A stretch of DNA of 14,907 bases from JBAXQQ01 sp037131695 (GTDB lineage Bacteria; Armatimonadota; Hebobacteria; CAIYQO01). Under the pieces are notes generated by a model. It had not been told where the DNA came from. It worked only from the letters and a program-made list of their open reading frames with translations, and made no database searches. The translations under genes and the position numbers were made by a program. Where the stretch lies: contig CAZWZF010000083.1 of assembly GCA_964638715.1 (NCBI GenBank), positions 1 through 14,907 on the forward strand, given 5' to 3'. Positions 7,173 through 14,559 of this stretch are shown here, piece by piece; the first letter of the stretch is position 1; each line of letters begins with the position of its first letter.

Positions 7173-7193
7173 GTTGACAGTTGACAGTTGAGA
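7173..7193 (+). repeat. Heptad tandem repeat (GTTGACA x3)
   Basis: GTTGACA, GTTGACA and GTTGAGA stand in direct succession 8 nt after the stop of the preceding gene and run straight into the 28-bp element at 7192. Confidence 0.75.
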
Positions 7194-7219
7194 ATTTTTA
7201 CATCGATTAATAGGATTTA
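7192..7219 (+). repeat. Dispersed repeat, left copy flanking the R-M genes
   Basis: GAATTTTT followed by ACATCGATTAATAGGATTTA. It is matched on the minus strand at 9090-9118 with a one-base insertion and one substitution, so the two copies form an inverted pair around the R-M genes. A diverged third copy is at 3922. Confidence 0.75.
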
Positions 7220-7251
7220 GAAGATAAATATGATGTAGAAATTTAATAATA

Positions 7252-7281
7252 TTAACTTATACTATTTTTGAATGGTATAAT
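7252..7281 (+). promoter_or_regulatory. Probable promoter of the R-M operon
   Basis: TTAACT (7252-7257, 4 of 6 to -35), 18-nt spacer, TATAAT (7276-7281), 33 nt before the endonuclease start. Confidence 0.5.
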
Positions 7282-7314
7282 TGCATACAGAAAAATACAA
7301 GGAATTATCAAAAT

Positions 7315-7947
7315 ATGGCAAAAGAATGGATATTAAATAGTGCTATGAACAGGTTTCAATTTAATTTTTCCCGTAATGTAGGAAAAGTTTCTGAGGAAAT
7401 TCGCAAATGCACACCTAAAAATCTTGAAGATTGGAAGAATTATTATTTTGCTAATGTTAAAACTCAAGATCATTTAGTAGAACTCGGAAAAAGATTATAT
7501 GTAAAAATTACAGAAGTTATTGCAGCAGAAATTGATGATATAACAGAAAATGATTGCATTTTATATCTTCAAGATGTAGTGATTAATAGAACTTTTGATG
7601 GTTATATGACTGAAGTAAAAACTATCTACGGTCAGCTTGAACAAATTTTAGAATGTAAAATTTCTCCTGCTTCAGATAAGTGGGATAGATTATATAGTGT
7701 TGATTTCTTTATTGAAATAAAAGAAAAGTTTATTGGAATTCAAATTAAACCTGTAAGCAATGTTTCTCATATACCACAAATATATAATGAGCATGCATTT
7801 CAACTTGAATCACACAAGAAATTTACAAAAGAATTCGGCGGGAAAGTCTTTTACATTTACTCAATTAAAGATGGGACTGTTAAAAAGATTCATAATTATG
7901 AAGTCATTGACGAAATCCGTGAAGAAATTAGAAGGCTTTCAGAATGA
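7315..7947 (+). CDS. Type II restriction endonuclease, MjaI family (predicted CTAG cutter)
   Basis: A 210-residue protein resembling the MjaI endonuclease family (Pfam RE_MjaI) over its full length: 'KEWILNSAMNRFQFNF', 'RNVGKVSEEIRKC', 'HLVELGKRLYVKITEVI', 'NRTFDGYMTE'. MjaI cuts CTAG. The PD-(D/E)XK core is visible as YSVDFFIEI (D130), a short turn, then GIQIKP (Q143-I-K145). A glutamine in place of the usual Asp/Glu occurs in several restriction enzymes, and E100 may complete the site. AAGGA lies about 11 nt before ATG. The stop overlaps the methyltransferase start (ATGA), making a two-gene operon with the nuclease first. Base composition is clearly more AT-rich than the genes to the left, which suggests acquisition. 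The recognition sequence is inferred from the family and from the absence of CTAG in this window. Confidence 0.88.
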   Translation: MAKEWILNSAMNRFQFNFSRNVGKVSEEIRKCTPKNLEDWKNYYFANVKTQDHLVELGKRLYVKITEVIAAEIDDITENDCILYLQDVVINRTFDGYMTEVKTIYGQLEQILECKISPASDKWDRLYSVDFFIEIKEKFIGIQIKPVSNVSHIPQIYNEHAFQLESHKKFTKEFGGKVFYIYSIKDGTVKKIHNYEVIDEIREEIRRLSE

Positions 7948-9053
7948 ATACATCACATCAAATTCTAAATACTGATGCGCGAGACTTGTCACCGATAGCC
8001 TCTGGATCGGTGCAGTTAGTAGTAACATCTCCCCCTTATCCTATGATTGAAATGTGGGATGAGTTATTCATGTCTGATTCACCAGCAATAAAATCATATC
8101 TTGAAAAATTCGATGGTGATTCAGCATTTGAATTAATGCATCTTGAACTGGATAAAGTTTGGCATGAAATGTATCGCGTTTTAGCTGATGGTTGTTTTGC
8201 ATGTATTAATATTGGAGATGCTACCAGAAGTCTTGACGGTAGATTTCAACTGTATTCAAATCATTCAAGAATTACCCAGGCATGTAAAAAAATTGGATTT
8301 GATATTTTACCTGTTATTATTTGGAAAAAAACAAGTAATGCACCAAATAAATTCATGGGTTCCGGCATGCTGCCTGCAGGTGCATATATAACCTTGGAAC
8401 ATGAATATATCTTGATTTTTCGTAAGAACGGAAAAAGAGTATTTTCTACAAATGATGAGAAAAAATCACGTAATGAAAGTGCTTTTTTTTGGGAAGAAAG
8501 AAACAAATGGTTTTCTGACACCTGGGATTTAAAAGGAGTTGCGCAAAAAATCACTAATGGGCAATCAAGAGACCGAAGTGCAGCATATCCATTAGATTTA
8601 GCTTATAGGTTGATAAATATGTATTCGCTGGAAGGTGAAACTATTCTTGATCCGTTTATTGGGACAGGAACTACATCAGTAGCCGCACTTTCATCAGTAA
8701 GAAACAGTATCGGTATTGAAATAGATAATACACTTACTCCACTAATCGAAGATGCAATTTCAACATGTAAAGATAGTGCAAACCAGAAAACATTAGAACG
8801 CATAAACGCTCACAAACAATTTGTCAGTGAATATAATGCAGAAAAAGGTGAACTGAAACACAGAAGTTCAAACTATGGATTTCCAGTGATGACTAAACAG
8901 GAAACTGAAATATTATTTTATACTATTAACAATATAACAAAAACTTCAGATAAACTTGAATATGTTGCAGAATATTCACCACTGCCAAAAATATCAGAAA
9001 CATTTACATCATTAACTAATTCGTTAAGTCCACAATTAGAACTTGCAATATAA
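7944..9053 (+). CDS. DNA (cytosine-N4 type) methyltransferase of the R-M pair
   Basis: A 369-residue S-adenosylmethionine-dependent DNA methyltransferase of beta (permuted) order. The catalytic motif IV SPPYP is at 29-33 near the N-terminus, and the SAM-binding motif I DPFIGTGTT is at 236-244, followed by 'IGIEID' (257-261). SPPY is most often found in N4-methylcytosine enzymes, and M.MjaI of the same family protects CTAG this way. It is translationally coupled to the endonuclease (ATGA overlap) and should protect the host from it. The C-terminal ~100 residues past the catalytic domain are polar and presumably add to target recognition. Composition is AT-rich like the partner. Modified base and site are inferred; methyltransferase identity is secure. 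Confidence 0.93.
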   Translation: MNTSHQILNTDARDLSPIASGSVQLVVTSPPYPMIEMWDELFMSDSPAIKSYLEKFDGDSAFELMHLELDKVWHEMYRVLADGCFACINIGDATRSLDGRFQLYSNHSRITQACKKIGFDILPVIIWKKTSNAPNKFMGSGMLPAGAYITLEHEYILIFRKNGKRVFSTNDEKKSRNESAFFWEERNKWFSDTWDLKGVAQKITNGQSRDRSAAYPLDLAYRLINMYSLEGETILDPFIGTGTTSVAALSSVRNSIGIEIDNTLTPLIEDAISTCKDSANQKTLERINAHKQFVSEYNAEKGELKHRSSNYGFPVMTKQETEILFYTINNITKTSDKLEYVAEYSPLPKISETFTSLTNSLSPQLELAI

Positions 9054-9061
9054 CAATTAAA

Positions 9062-9087
9062 ACGTCACCGAGACGGTGACGTCACGT
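9062..9087. repeat. GTCACC palindrome, second copy
   Basis: ACGTCACCG-AGA-CGGTGACGT is a perfect 9-bp stem with a 3-nt loop. It differs from the 4375 copy by a matched pair of changes at the stem base (G..C to A..T), and both copies are followed by CACGT. It lies 8 nt after the methyltransferase stop and may end that transcript. Confidence 0.8.
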
Positions 9088-9089
9088 AT

Positions 9090-9118
9090 TAAATCCTACT
9101 AATCGATGTGAAAAATTC
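9090..9118 (-). repeat. Dispersed repeat, right copy flanking the R-M genes
   Basis: The minus strand reads GAATTTTTCACATCGATT followed by AGTAGGATTTA, the inverted partner of 7192-7219. It sits between the GTCACC palindrome and a heptad tract. Confidence 0.75.
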
Positions 9119-9120
9119 GT

Positions 9121-9134
9121 AATTTGCAATTTGC
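9121..9134 (+). repeat. Heptad tandem repeat (AATTTGC x2)
   Basis: AATTTGC occurs twice, followed by AATTTTT, just beyond the right repeat copy and before the 3' end of the minus-strand gene. Its place mirrors the heptads at 7173. Confidence 0.65.
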
Positions 9135-9147
9135 AATTTTTAATTAC

Positions 9148-10098
9148 TTAATAATTCCCTTCAGCCCGCCAGATATCCAGCATATCTTCGTATCGTTTTA
9201 ATTTCATGCCGGTGTATACACAGTTGCTGGTGGAGAATATGTAGCCGCCGCCGGGCATTCCGCTGAGTAAAGCGTATCTTACCGACTCTGCGCATTCTTC
9301 GTCGGTGCCGGTGTCCAGTTTTCCGCAATTAACGTTGCCGATTATACATACTTTATCGCCATGCAGCCGTTTTACTTCAGCGATATCTACGCCGGCTTGC
9401 GGGTCGATGGAGTGGAGCGCATGGGGATTTGCCGATACTAACTGGTCAATAATCGGCATAATGTTTCCGTCGGTGTGTTTGATGGTGTAGTAGCCCATAT
9501 CGCGATATCCCTTAATTAACTTCGTCAGATATGGGGTTACAAATTCGCTGAATTGGTTGGGACTGAGGAAAGGGCCGACGTTAAGGCAATAGTCGGAACA
9601 AAGGGCAAATCCATCCAGACTGGTAATGGCTTTATAACGTTCGGCATTTGCCAGCGCACCGTTTACCCAATTTTCAGATTGCTGTTTCAACTTTTCCGGT
9701 TCATCGACTAACTGGTAAGAGAATTCCTCCATATTGTTGCCGTCTGGAATGCCATAAGTCGCATCGCCATGGAGCATCAGGAAATATTTATCGCCGCTTT
9801 TTTCGCGGATTAAATCAATCAGGCGCACTACTTCTTCAAATTTGCCGGGATTTGGATGCAAAAATATCGCGCTATGCTCAAATCTTTCGGCGGTGGCGAT
9901 ATATAAATCAGCCATATCATTGCGATGCAGTTGCCGCTCTTTCTCTTCCATTTGATCCCACTGGCCGTAACTACGATGCGATGGATGCAATTTCCCAAAT
10001 GCTTCCATGGTTAGATAGAATACCAATTCAAAATGTGGAACCCGTCCGGTAAGCGGTTTGCGTTCCAATGCGGTAATAAATCGTTCTCGCGGCGTCAT
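9148..10098 (-). CDS. Uroporphyrinogen decarboxylase (URO-D/MtaA/CmuA) family protein
   Basis: A 316-residue TIM-barrel protein of the URO-D superfamily, which includes haem-pathway decarboxylases and corrinoid methyltransferases. Seen are the N-terminal 'TPRERFITALERK', 'KHTDGNIMPIIDQLV' (the H-x-D/C-G-N region), 'HSIDPQAGVDIAEVKRLHGD', 'CIIGNVNCGKL' and the C-terminal 'GGGYIFSTSN'. A true HemE is unlikely: the sequence looks like the diverged branch common in gut and glycan-degrading anaerobes, and no haem gene or corrinoid protein lies nearby. Start ATG 10098 is chosen because GGAGA (minus strand, ~10106-10111) lies 8-9 nt upstream; the earlier in-frame ATG 10143 lacks an SD and would read through a perfect palindrome. 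It is divergent from the MFS gene. Substrate unknown. Confidence 0.85.
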   Translation of the reverse strand: MTPRERFITALERKPLTGRVPHFELVFYLTMEAFGKLHPSHRSYGQWDQMEEKERQLHRNDMADLYIATAERFEHSAIFLHPNPGKFEEVVRLIDLIREKSGDKYFLMLHGDATYGIPDGNNMEEFSYQLVDEPEKLKQQSENWVNGALANAERYKAITSLDGFALCSDYCLNVGPFLSPNQFSEFVTPYLTKLIKGYRDMGYYTIKHTDGNIMPIIDQLVSANPHALHSIDPQAGVDIAEVKRLHGDKVCIIGNVNCGKLDTGTDEECAESVRYALLSGMPGGGYIFSTSNCVYTGMKLKRYEDMLDIWRAEGNY

Positions 10099-10110
10099 AA
10101 TTAAGTCTCC

Positions 10111-10125
10111 TTCGATATTATCGAA
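10111..10125. promoter_or_regulatory. Perfect palindrome TTCGATATTATCGAA, possible operator
   Basis: Seven-base arms around one central T, directly upstream of the SD of the URO-D-type gene, in the divergent space shared with the MFS gene (start 10231). It could be a regulator binding site or a 5'-leader hairpin covering the SD. No second copy was noticed in the window. Confidence 0.4.
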
Positions 10126-10230
10126 TGACTTAATTTTCAACAAAAGATTCTTTAATCCTTCAGAAACTTTAAATTCCCATATTTGATTGCCTTGCAGGTA
10201 TATTCAAAAAAATTAGCGAATTATTAAACG

Positions 10231-11508
10231 ATGAATTCTTCTGATGGTGAAATAAAACATAATCCTTATGCGGCGCTGCAGGTTGTAGGTTTTCGGAATT
10301 TTCTGATTAGCTCCTTGTTGATGCAGATTGGCATGGCAGCGCAGTCTGTCGCAATCGGCTGGGAAGTTTATCTGCGCACCGGACAGGCGATTTCATTGGG
10401 TTATGTCGGTGCTGCCCAGGCAATTCCCATGCTGCTCTTCAATCTCCCTGCCGGTTGGCTGGCGGACAGGTATTCCCGCAGAATGATACTCTTTATCAGC
10501 CGTTTGGGAGTTATTCTGTGCTCGCTGGGGTTGGCATATATATCGTATTATCATGGCGACACCCTTTTATTATATGGACTGTTATTTTTAGATGCCACCT
10601 TTATGACCCTGGGGTCGTCGGCCGGTGCGGCGATAATGCCAATGCTGGTTCCACACGACATGCTGGAAAACTCGATGAAATGGCGGTCAAACACCTTCCA
10701 GATGTCATCTATGATAGGTCCGGCGCTGGGCGGCCTGATATTGCAGTGGAGCATTCCCGCGACATACCTTACCAACGCGATATTCGCATTTCTATTTTTA
10801 ATCATATTGTTCACACTTCACCTGCCTGTTCAACAGGAAAAGAAAGAACCGATGACGCTGCAATCCGTCTTTGCCGGCGTCAGGTTTGTCTGGGATAATA
10901 AAATACTGCTGTCCACCATTTCGCTTGATATGTTCGCGGTACTGCTGGGCGGCGCGGTTTATCTGCTGCCAATTTACGCCAAGGATATTCTCCACGTCGG
11001 TGAATTTGGATTAGGCTTGTTGCGTGCTGCCCCGGCAGTCGGCGCACTGGCAATGGGTACGTTGTTAGCTCACCTGCCACCGATGAAACGCGCCGGCAGC
11101 ACCATGTTGTGGGCAGTAGTTGGTTTTGGCATCGCCACCATCATATTCGGCATGTCCCATATCTTCTGGCTGTCCATGCTAATGCTTTTCCTCACCGGCG
11201 TATTCGATAATATCAGCGTCATCGTGCGCCACTCGCTGGTGCTCATCCTTACCCCCGACGAAATGCGCGGTCGGGTATCCGCGGTAAACAACATCTTCAT
11301 TGGCTCATCCAACGAAATTGGCGGTTACGAATCCGGATTAGTAGCGCAAAGATTCTCCCCGGTAGCATCAGTAGTAAGCGGCGGTATCGGCACCCTGGTA
11401 ATAATCGCCATCTGGGCATACATCTTCCCGGTACTCCGCAACTTCGGTGCTTTATCCGGCGCGGTAGAACTGAAAGCGGAAGAAGAGATAACAAAAGAAA
11501 ACCCGTAA
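10231..11508 (+). CDS. MFS transporter (MFS_3 / EntS-like exporter type)
   Basis: A 425-residue inner-membrane protein with about 12 hydrophobic segments in two halves and a charged central loop ('VQQEKKEPMT', ~200). It carries motif A, GWLADRYSRRMIL (75-87), between helices 2 and 3, and opens with 'NPYAALQVVGFRNFLISSLL', the pattern of the MFS_3 branch (enterobactin exporter EntS, macrolide/multidrug efflux). It probably exports a small molecule by proton antiport; the substrate is unknown. The start at 10231 has no evident SD. Another possible reading would be initiation on a leaderless mRNA. The gene is divergent from the URO-D-like gene and followed by a repeat-bearing gap. Confidence 0.88.
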   Translation: MNSSDGEIKHNPYAALQVVGFRNFLISSLLMQIGMAAQSVAIGWEVYLRTGQAISLGYVGAAQAIPMLLFNLPAGWLADRYSRRMILFISRLGVILCSLGLAYISYYHGDTLLLYGLLFLDATFMTLGSSAGAAIMPMLVPHDMLENSMKWRSNTFQMSSMIGPALGGLILQWSIPATYLTNAIFAFLFLIILFTLHLPVQQEKKEPMTLQSVFAGVRFVWDNKILLSTISLDMFAVLLGGAVYLLPIYAKDILHVGEFGLGLLRAAPAVGALAMGTLLAHLPPMKRAGSTMLWAVVGFGIATIIFGMSHIFWLSMLMLFLTGVFDNISVIVRHSLVLILTPDEMRGRVSAVNNIFIGSSNEIGGYESGLVAQRFSPVASVVSGGIGTLVIIAIWAYIFPVLRNFGALSGAVELKAEEEITKENP

Positions 11509-11512
11509 TTTC

Positions 11513-11540
11513 AATTGAGAATTGAGAATGGAAAATTGAG
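11513..11540 (+). repeat. Heptad tandem repeat (AATTGAG)
   Basis: AATTGAG at 11513-11519 and 11520-11526, then a third unit at 11534-11540 after a 7-nt diverged unit, starting 4 nt after the MFS stop. Confidence 0.7.
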
Positions 11541-11816
11541 AATTATTAAAATTGCAGAGTAACGCAAAAAATCCTCTAAATCATTTCATTTCTCTAAATC
11601 CGTGGTTCAGACAAAAGAAGCGAAGAACATAAAAATATAATGTAATTGAGGACAACAGCATTATAATGATTGGGAGAATAAATCATATCGCAAGTTGTAA
11701 AGGAAATTACTGGTATTTTGGCGAATTAACACACATCATAAAAGTGTAGTATATAGTGTAGTAATTACCTGTTCTCGGAATCGATGTTAATAAAATAAGC
11801 ACCAGAGGTAATACAA
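11541..11816. other. Intergenic region with GTGTAGTA direct repeat
   Basis: No gene is visible. GTGTAGTA occurs at 11744-11751 and 11756-11763 (12-bp period), about 55-75 nt before the permease start, and could be a binding site. AATCGATGT at 11779-11787 resembles the core of the dispersed repeat. No good -35/-10 pair was found. Confidence 0.4.
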
Positions 11817-13205
11817 ATGGCGCGAATAGTCTTAATTGTTTCTCTGATACTGTTCTATATGTTAGGACAATATTCACTGTCTAATGCCTTGCCGCACTGG
11901 ATAATATCGATATGGATGCTGCTGTTTTTTGCTGCCATGGTGCTGGCAATGTATATGCGATTGCTGCCTGCGCTGGTAGTGTTGCCGATTATGGCGGTTG
12001 CATTGGCAGCGATGGCCGGAGTCAAATGGGAAGTAATTTGTTCTGACGTCATTCAGGACGGTTCTGTTCGGTTGGCAAAATGGATTATGGCGGCGATACT
12101 TGGCGCAACGTTGGGACAAATTGTGGAGAAAACAGGGATAGCACAAACCGCCATCAAAAATGCCGCGGAGTTAGGCGGCGACAAGCCATTTATTTTAACA
12201 GTAGTTCTTACCTTGGTAATCGCGGTGCTGTTCACTACCATCGGCGGGTTAGGCGCGGTTATAATGGTTGCCAGCATCGTCATTCCCATCCTGCTTTCAC
12301 TCGGTTTGCGCCCGCTATATGTCGGATGCGTTTTCCTGCTGGCAATGTCGCTGGGTGGCGCATTCAACCTTACCAACTGGCAATTTTACATGACGGAATT
12401 AGGGATGACGCAGAAATTAATATTCAACTTCGCTGCCCCATTCGCCGGTATGATGTTTATTTTTATCTTAATTTTCCTGATAATCGAAGGGAAACGAATG
12501 GGCAAAGCCAAATTTAAAGCGGAAATAGATATTGACGATGACCACCCGAAACCACCAGCCATAGCATTGCTCACACCGGTAATACCACTGATTCCAATTA
12601 TTCTTTCTTACATCATCCCTAAAATACGCGGTGAACAGCCGTATGACTTCCCGGTAATTGCCGCATTGTTGATGGGCATCGTATATGGCGCGATAACCGC
12701 GGTGCCATGGCGCAAAAACTCGGTACAGTTATTAACTAAATGCGCATTTGACGGCGTCACCGCCGTCGGTCCCGCAATAATACTAATGATTGGCATCGGC
12801 ATGGTGCTGAAAGCAACCATGAACCCGGATGTAACTCAATATATCACCCCGTATGTCCAATCTGTTCTGCCCACCGGAGTAGGATTTGGCGACAAAATGC
12901 ACTATGTTATCCTGTTTACGCTGCTTGCACCACTCGCGCTGTACCGCGGTCCTATGAACCTGTACGGGATGGGTGCGCCGTTGATGGGAATACTGAAACC
13001 GCTGCTGCCCCCCGGCGCCATAATGGGCGCCTTCATGTCTGTCGGTATGATACAAGGTGTATGCGACCCTACCAACACCCACAACGTTTGGGTAGCAAAC
13101 TACACCAACACCGACGTCCAGGATATTCTGAAACGCACGATACCATATATGTGGGGATTAGCAGTGTTAGGTTTAATAATGTCGGCGGTGGCTTTTTTCT
13201 GGTAG
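11817..13205 (+). CDS. GntP/CitMHS-like ion-transporter-superfamily permease
   Basis: A 462-residue, very hydrophobic inner-membrane protein with about 11-12 predicted helices, two similar halves and a short acidic cytoplasmic loop ('EIDIDDDHPKPP', ~238-249). The half-repeats carry 'GGLGAVIMVASIVIPILLSLGLRP' (~141-164) and a re-entrant-like 'LYRGPMNLYGMGAPLMGIL' (~381-399) preceding 'GVCDPTNTHNVW' (~420-431), typical of citrate and gluconate symporters of the IT superfamily. It probably takes up an organic acid with H+ or Na+. AGAGG (11803-11807) lies ~9 nt before the ATG. It ends at a bidirectional terminator shared with the ArsR gene. Exact substrate is not readable from the sequence. Confidence 0.75.
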   Translation: MARIVLIVSLILFYMLGQYSLSNALPHWIISIWMLLFFAAMVLAMYMRLLPALVVLPIMAVALAAMAGVKWEVICSDVIQDGSVRLAKWIMAAILGATLGQIVEKTGIAQTAIKNAAELGGDKPFILTVVLTLVIAVLFTTIGGLGAVIMVASIVIPILLSLGLRPLYVGCVFLLAMSLGGAFNLTNWQFYMTELGMTQKLIFNFAAPFAGMMFIFILIFLIIEGKRMGKAKFKAEIDIDDDHPKPPAIALLTPVIPLIPIILSYIIPKIRGEQPYDFPVIAALLMGIVYGAITAVPWRKNSVQLLTKCAFDGVTAVGPAIILMIGIGMVLKATMNPDVTQYITPYVQSVLPTGVGFGDKMHYVILFTLLAPLALYRGPMNLYGMGAPLMGILKPLLPPGAIMGAFMSVGMIQGVCDPTNTHNVWVANYTNTDVQDILKRTIPYMWGLAVLGLIMSAVAFFW

Positions 13206-13228
13206 AGGTAGATTAAACTGTAAATCAG

Positions 13229-13268
13229 ACAAAACGCTGCAACTTTTTTATAAATTGCAGCGTTTTGT
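13229..13268. terminator. Bidirectional rho-independent-type terminator
   Basis: ACAAAACGCTGCAA (13229-13242) and TTGCAGCGTTTTGT (13255-13268) form a perfect 14-bp stem with a 12-nt loop, flanked by T-rich sequence, between the convergent permease and ArsR genes. The A-rich and T-rich arm ends give U-tracts on either strand. Confidence 0.85.
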
Positions 13269-13303
13269 TTATATTTTCTGATTTAATTTAACTGCCAGAA
13301 TCA

Positions 13304-13330
13304 TCATGTCAATCATGTTAATCCTGTAAA
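13304..13330 (-). repeat. 9-mer tandem repeat (TCATGTTAA-type x3)
   Basis: TCATGTCAA, TCATGTTAA and TCCTGTAAA in direct succession, just behind the 3' end of the ArsR gene. On the minus strand this is TTTACAGGATTAACATGATT and so on, a pattern resembling the GGATTAACA-type intergenic tandem repeats known from many phyla. A two-unit copy lies at 3795-3812. Confidence 0.65.
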
Positions 13331-13333
13331 AAA

Positions 13334-13678
13334 TTACTTCTTCTCCACATTAAATGATATCCTGACATCTTCAAAATGCTGAGACAGGCTGCGGCATACT
13401 ATGGTACACATATCGTAAATCGATGGATCGGTGATGGCATATACCGCACAGGGGCCGTTGCGGCGGCGGGATACCATACCGGCGGTAAGGAGAATTCCCA
13501 GATGTTTGCTAATGTTGGATTGGGTAAAACCGGTAATGGCTATCAACTCGGTAACATTCCGTTCCTCTTCCATTAACTCCTGCAACAAACGCAAACGTAT
13601 CGGTTCGGAAAGTATCTTAAATCGACGCGCCACCATTTCAAGCGCCTCATCAGTCATCTTCTGTTTATCAGCCATCAT
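13334..13678 (-). CDS. ArsR/SmtB-family transcriptional regulator
   Basis: A 114-residue winged-helix repressor-type protein, normal length. 'RRFKILSEPIRLRLLQEL' (18-35) is the family's helix 1-2. 'NVTELIAITGFTQSNISKHLGILLTAGMV' (41-69) is the helix-turn-helix, with recognition helix around QSNISKHL. 'SRRRNGPCAVYAI' is the wing. The classical CxC(D) metal site of helix 3 is absent (ATG-F-TQS there), but C76, C91 and C95 (the last two spaced CxxxC in the C-terminal helix) could form a metal or redox site. AGAGG lies upstream; ATG 13675 has better spacing (8 nt) than ATG 13678 (5 nt), so either start is possible. It converges on the permease and could regulate itself or either neighbour; the target is not evident. 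Confidence 0.92.
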   Translation of the reverse strand: MMADKQKMTDEALEMVARRFKILSEPIRLRLLQELMEEERNVTELIAITGFTQSNISKHLGILLTAGMVSRRRNGPCAVYAITDPSIYDMCTIVCRSLSQHFEDVRISFNVEKK

Positions 13679-13693
13679 TTTATCCTCTGGTTA

Positions 13694-13699
13694 ATTATA
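13694..13699 (-). promoter_or_regulatory. Possible -10 box of the ArsR-type gene
   Basis: TATAAT on the minus strand, 16 nt before the start. The -35 region is weak (TTCCAA). ATATT (13706-13710) and AATAT (13721-13725) form a loose inverted repeat next to it, where an autoregulating ArsR protein might bind. Confidence 0.35.
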
Positions 13700-13798
13700 A
13701 CATACATATTACTGAATTGGAATATGGTGGTAAATATAAAATTTACCTAAAATATCAAGTATAGGCTTATAAACAATTGAAATATTACACCTTTTGTA

Positions 13799-13827
13799 TT
13801 TACAATATATAAAAGGTATCCTATAAT
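13799..13827 (+). promoter_or_regulatory. Strong sigma70-type promoter of the DUF488 gene
   Basis: TTTACA (5 of 6 to -35), exactly 17 nt, then a perfect TATAAT (13822-13827), leaving an untranslated leader of about 90 nt before the start at 13927. Confidence 0.65.
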
Positions 13828-13926
13828 AAGTTCACTAAAAATTGCAATAAAGTAAAACTTATTGGTGGTTTAATCCACTAATAATCATAGAAAAAGTCAA
13901 ATAAAGAACAAAAGGAATTATAAATA

Positions 13927-14559
13927 TTGGATACTGTATTTACAATCGGATATTCAGGTTTTAATATTAATGAATTCTTAGATACTATAAAGAAATATAA
14001 TATTTCTTGTATTATAGATGTAAGAAGTAATCCATTTGCTTCTGAATATCATAAAGATTTTAGTAGAAATATACTTGAGCCTATTTTAAAAGAGAACAAT
14101 ATCTTATACTTAAATTACGCCAGAGAGTTTGGAGCAAAACAAAATAATATTGATTTCTTTTCCAATGAAGGTTACTTAGATTTCCAACTTTTCATTAATT
14201 CCAAAGAGTTTTCAGACGGTGTTCGAAAAATAAGAAATGGTATCGAGAAAAAATATATAATAGTTTTAATGTGTGCAGAAAAAGATCCTATAAATTGTCA
14301 CCGTTCAATAATGGTGGCACATGGATTAACCAAACATGGTTTTAACATAGAAAATATCCTGTCAGATGGAAGTTTACAGAATCAAAATGATATAGAAAAA
14401 AAACTGCTAAACATGTATTTTCCCAACAAAGGGCAATTATCATTATTAGAAGAACCAGAATCAGATGATGAATTAATAGAAAAGGCTTATAAATTGAGAA
14501 ACAAAAATATGGGATATATGATTGAAGATAATAAAATTGATGACTTATATACGTTTTGA
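13927..14559 (+). CDS. DUF488-family protein
   Basis: A 210-residue protein with the family marks in order: TIGYSG (6-11), IIDVRSNPFASEYHKDFS (29-46), a 'YAREFGA' region (64-70) and CAEKDPINCHRSIMVAHGL (116-134). The conserved Arg, Cys and His residues suggest a nucleotide- or nucleic-acid-related enzyme, but the family's reaction is not established to my knowledge. The C-terminal ~60 residues are acidic and Lys-rich. The start is TTG, about 10 nt behind AAGGA; the same AAGGAATTAT leader precedes the endonuclease gene. It is strongly AT-rich, unlike the ArsR and permease genes before it, and it faces the Shedu-like gene tail to tail. Some DUF488 genes sit in defence islands, so a defence role here is by association only. 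Confidence 0.85.
   Translation: MDTVFTIGYSGFNINEFLDTIKKYNISCIIDVRSNPFASEYHKDFSRNILEPILKENNILYLNYAREFGAKQNNIDFFSNEGYLDFQLFINSKEFSDGVRKIRNGIEKKYIIVLMCAEKDPINCHRSIMVAHGLTKHGFNIENILSDGSLQNQNDIEKKLLNMYFPNKGQLSLLEEPESDDELIEKAYKLRNKNMGYMIEDNKIDDLYTF

Noticed and set aside
9148..10098. Naming the URO-D-family gene hemE.
   Set aside because: Only superfamily-level motifs are seen, the sequence fits the diverged MtaA/CmuA-like branch better, and no haem genes are adjacent.
10099..10143. Upstream ATG for the URO-D-family gene.
   Set aside because: No SD, and the extension runs through a perfect palindrome; ATG 10098 has GGAGA at proper distance and begins with the family's usual TPRERF.
12053..12376. 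Long open frames antisense to the permease and MFS genes (several over 60 codons).
   Set aside because: They follow the codon structure of the membrane-protein genes on the other strand and show no start signals or domains.
3887..13330. Whether the tandem and palindromic repeats form a CRISPR array.
   Set aside because: Units are 7-9 bp or single hairpins, with no regular 25-40 bp repeats and spacers, and no cas genes are present.
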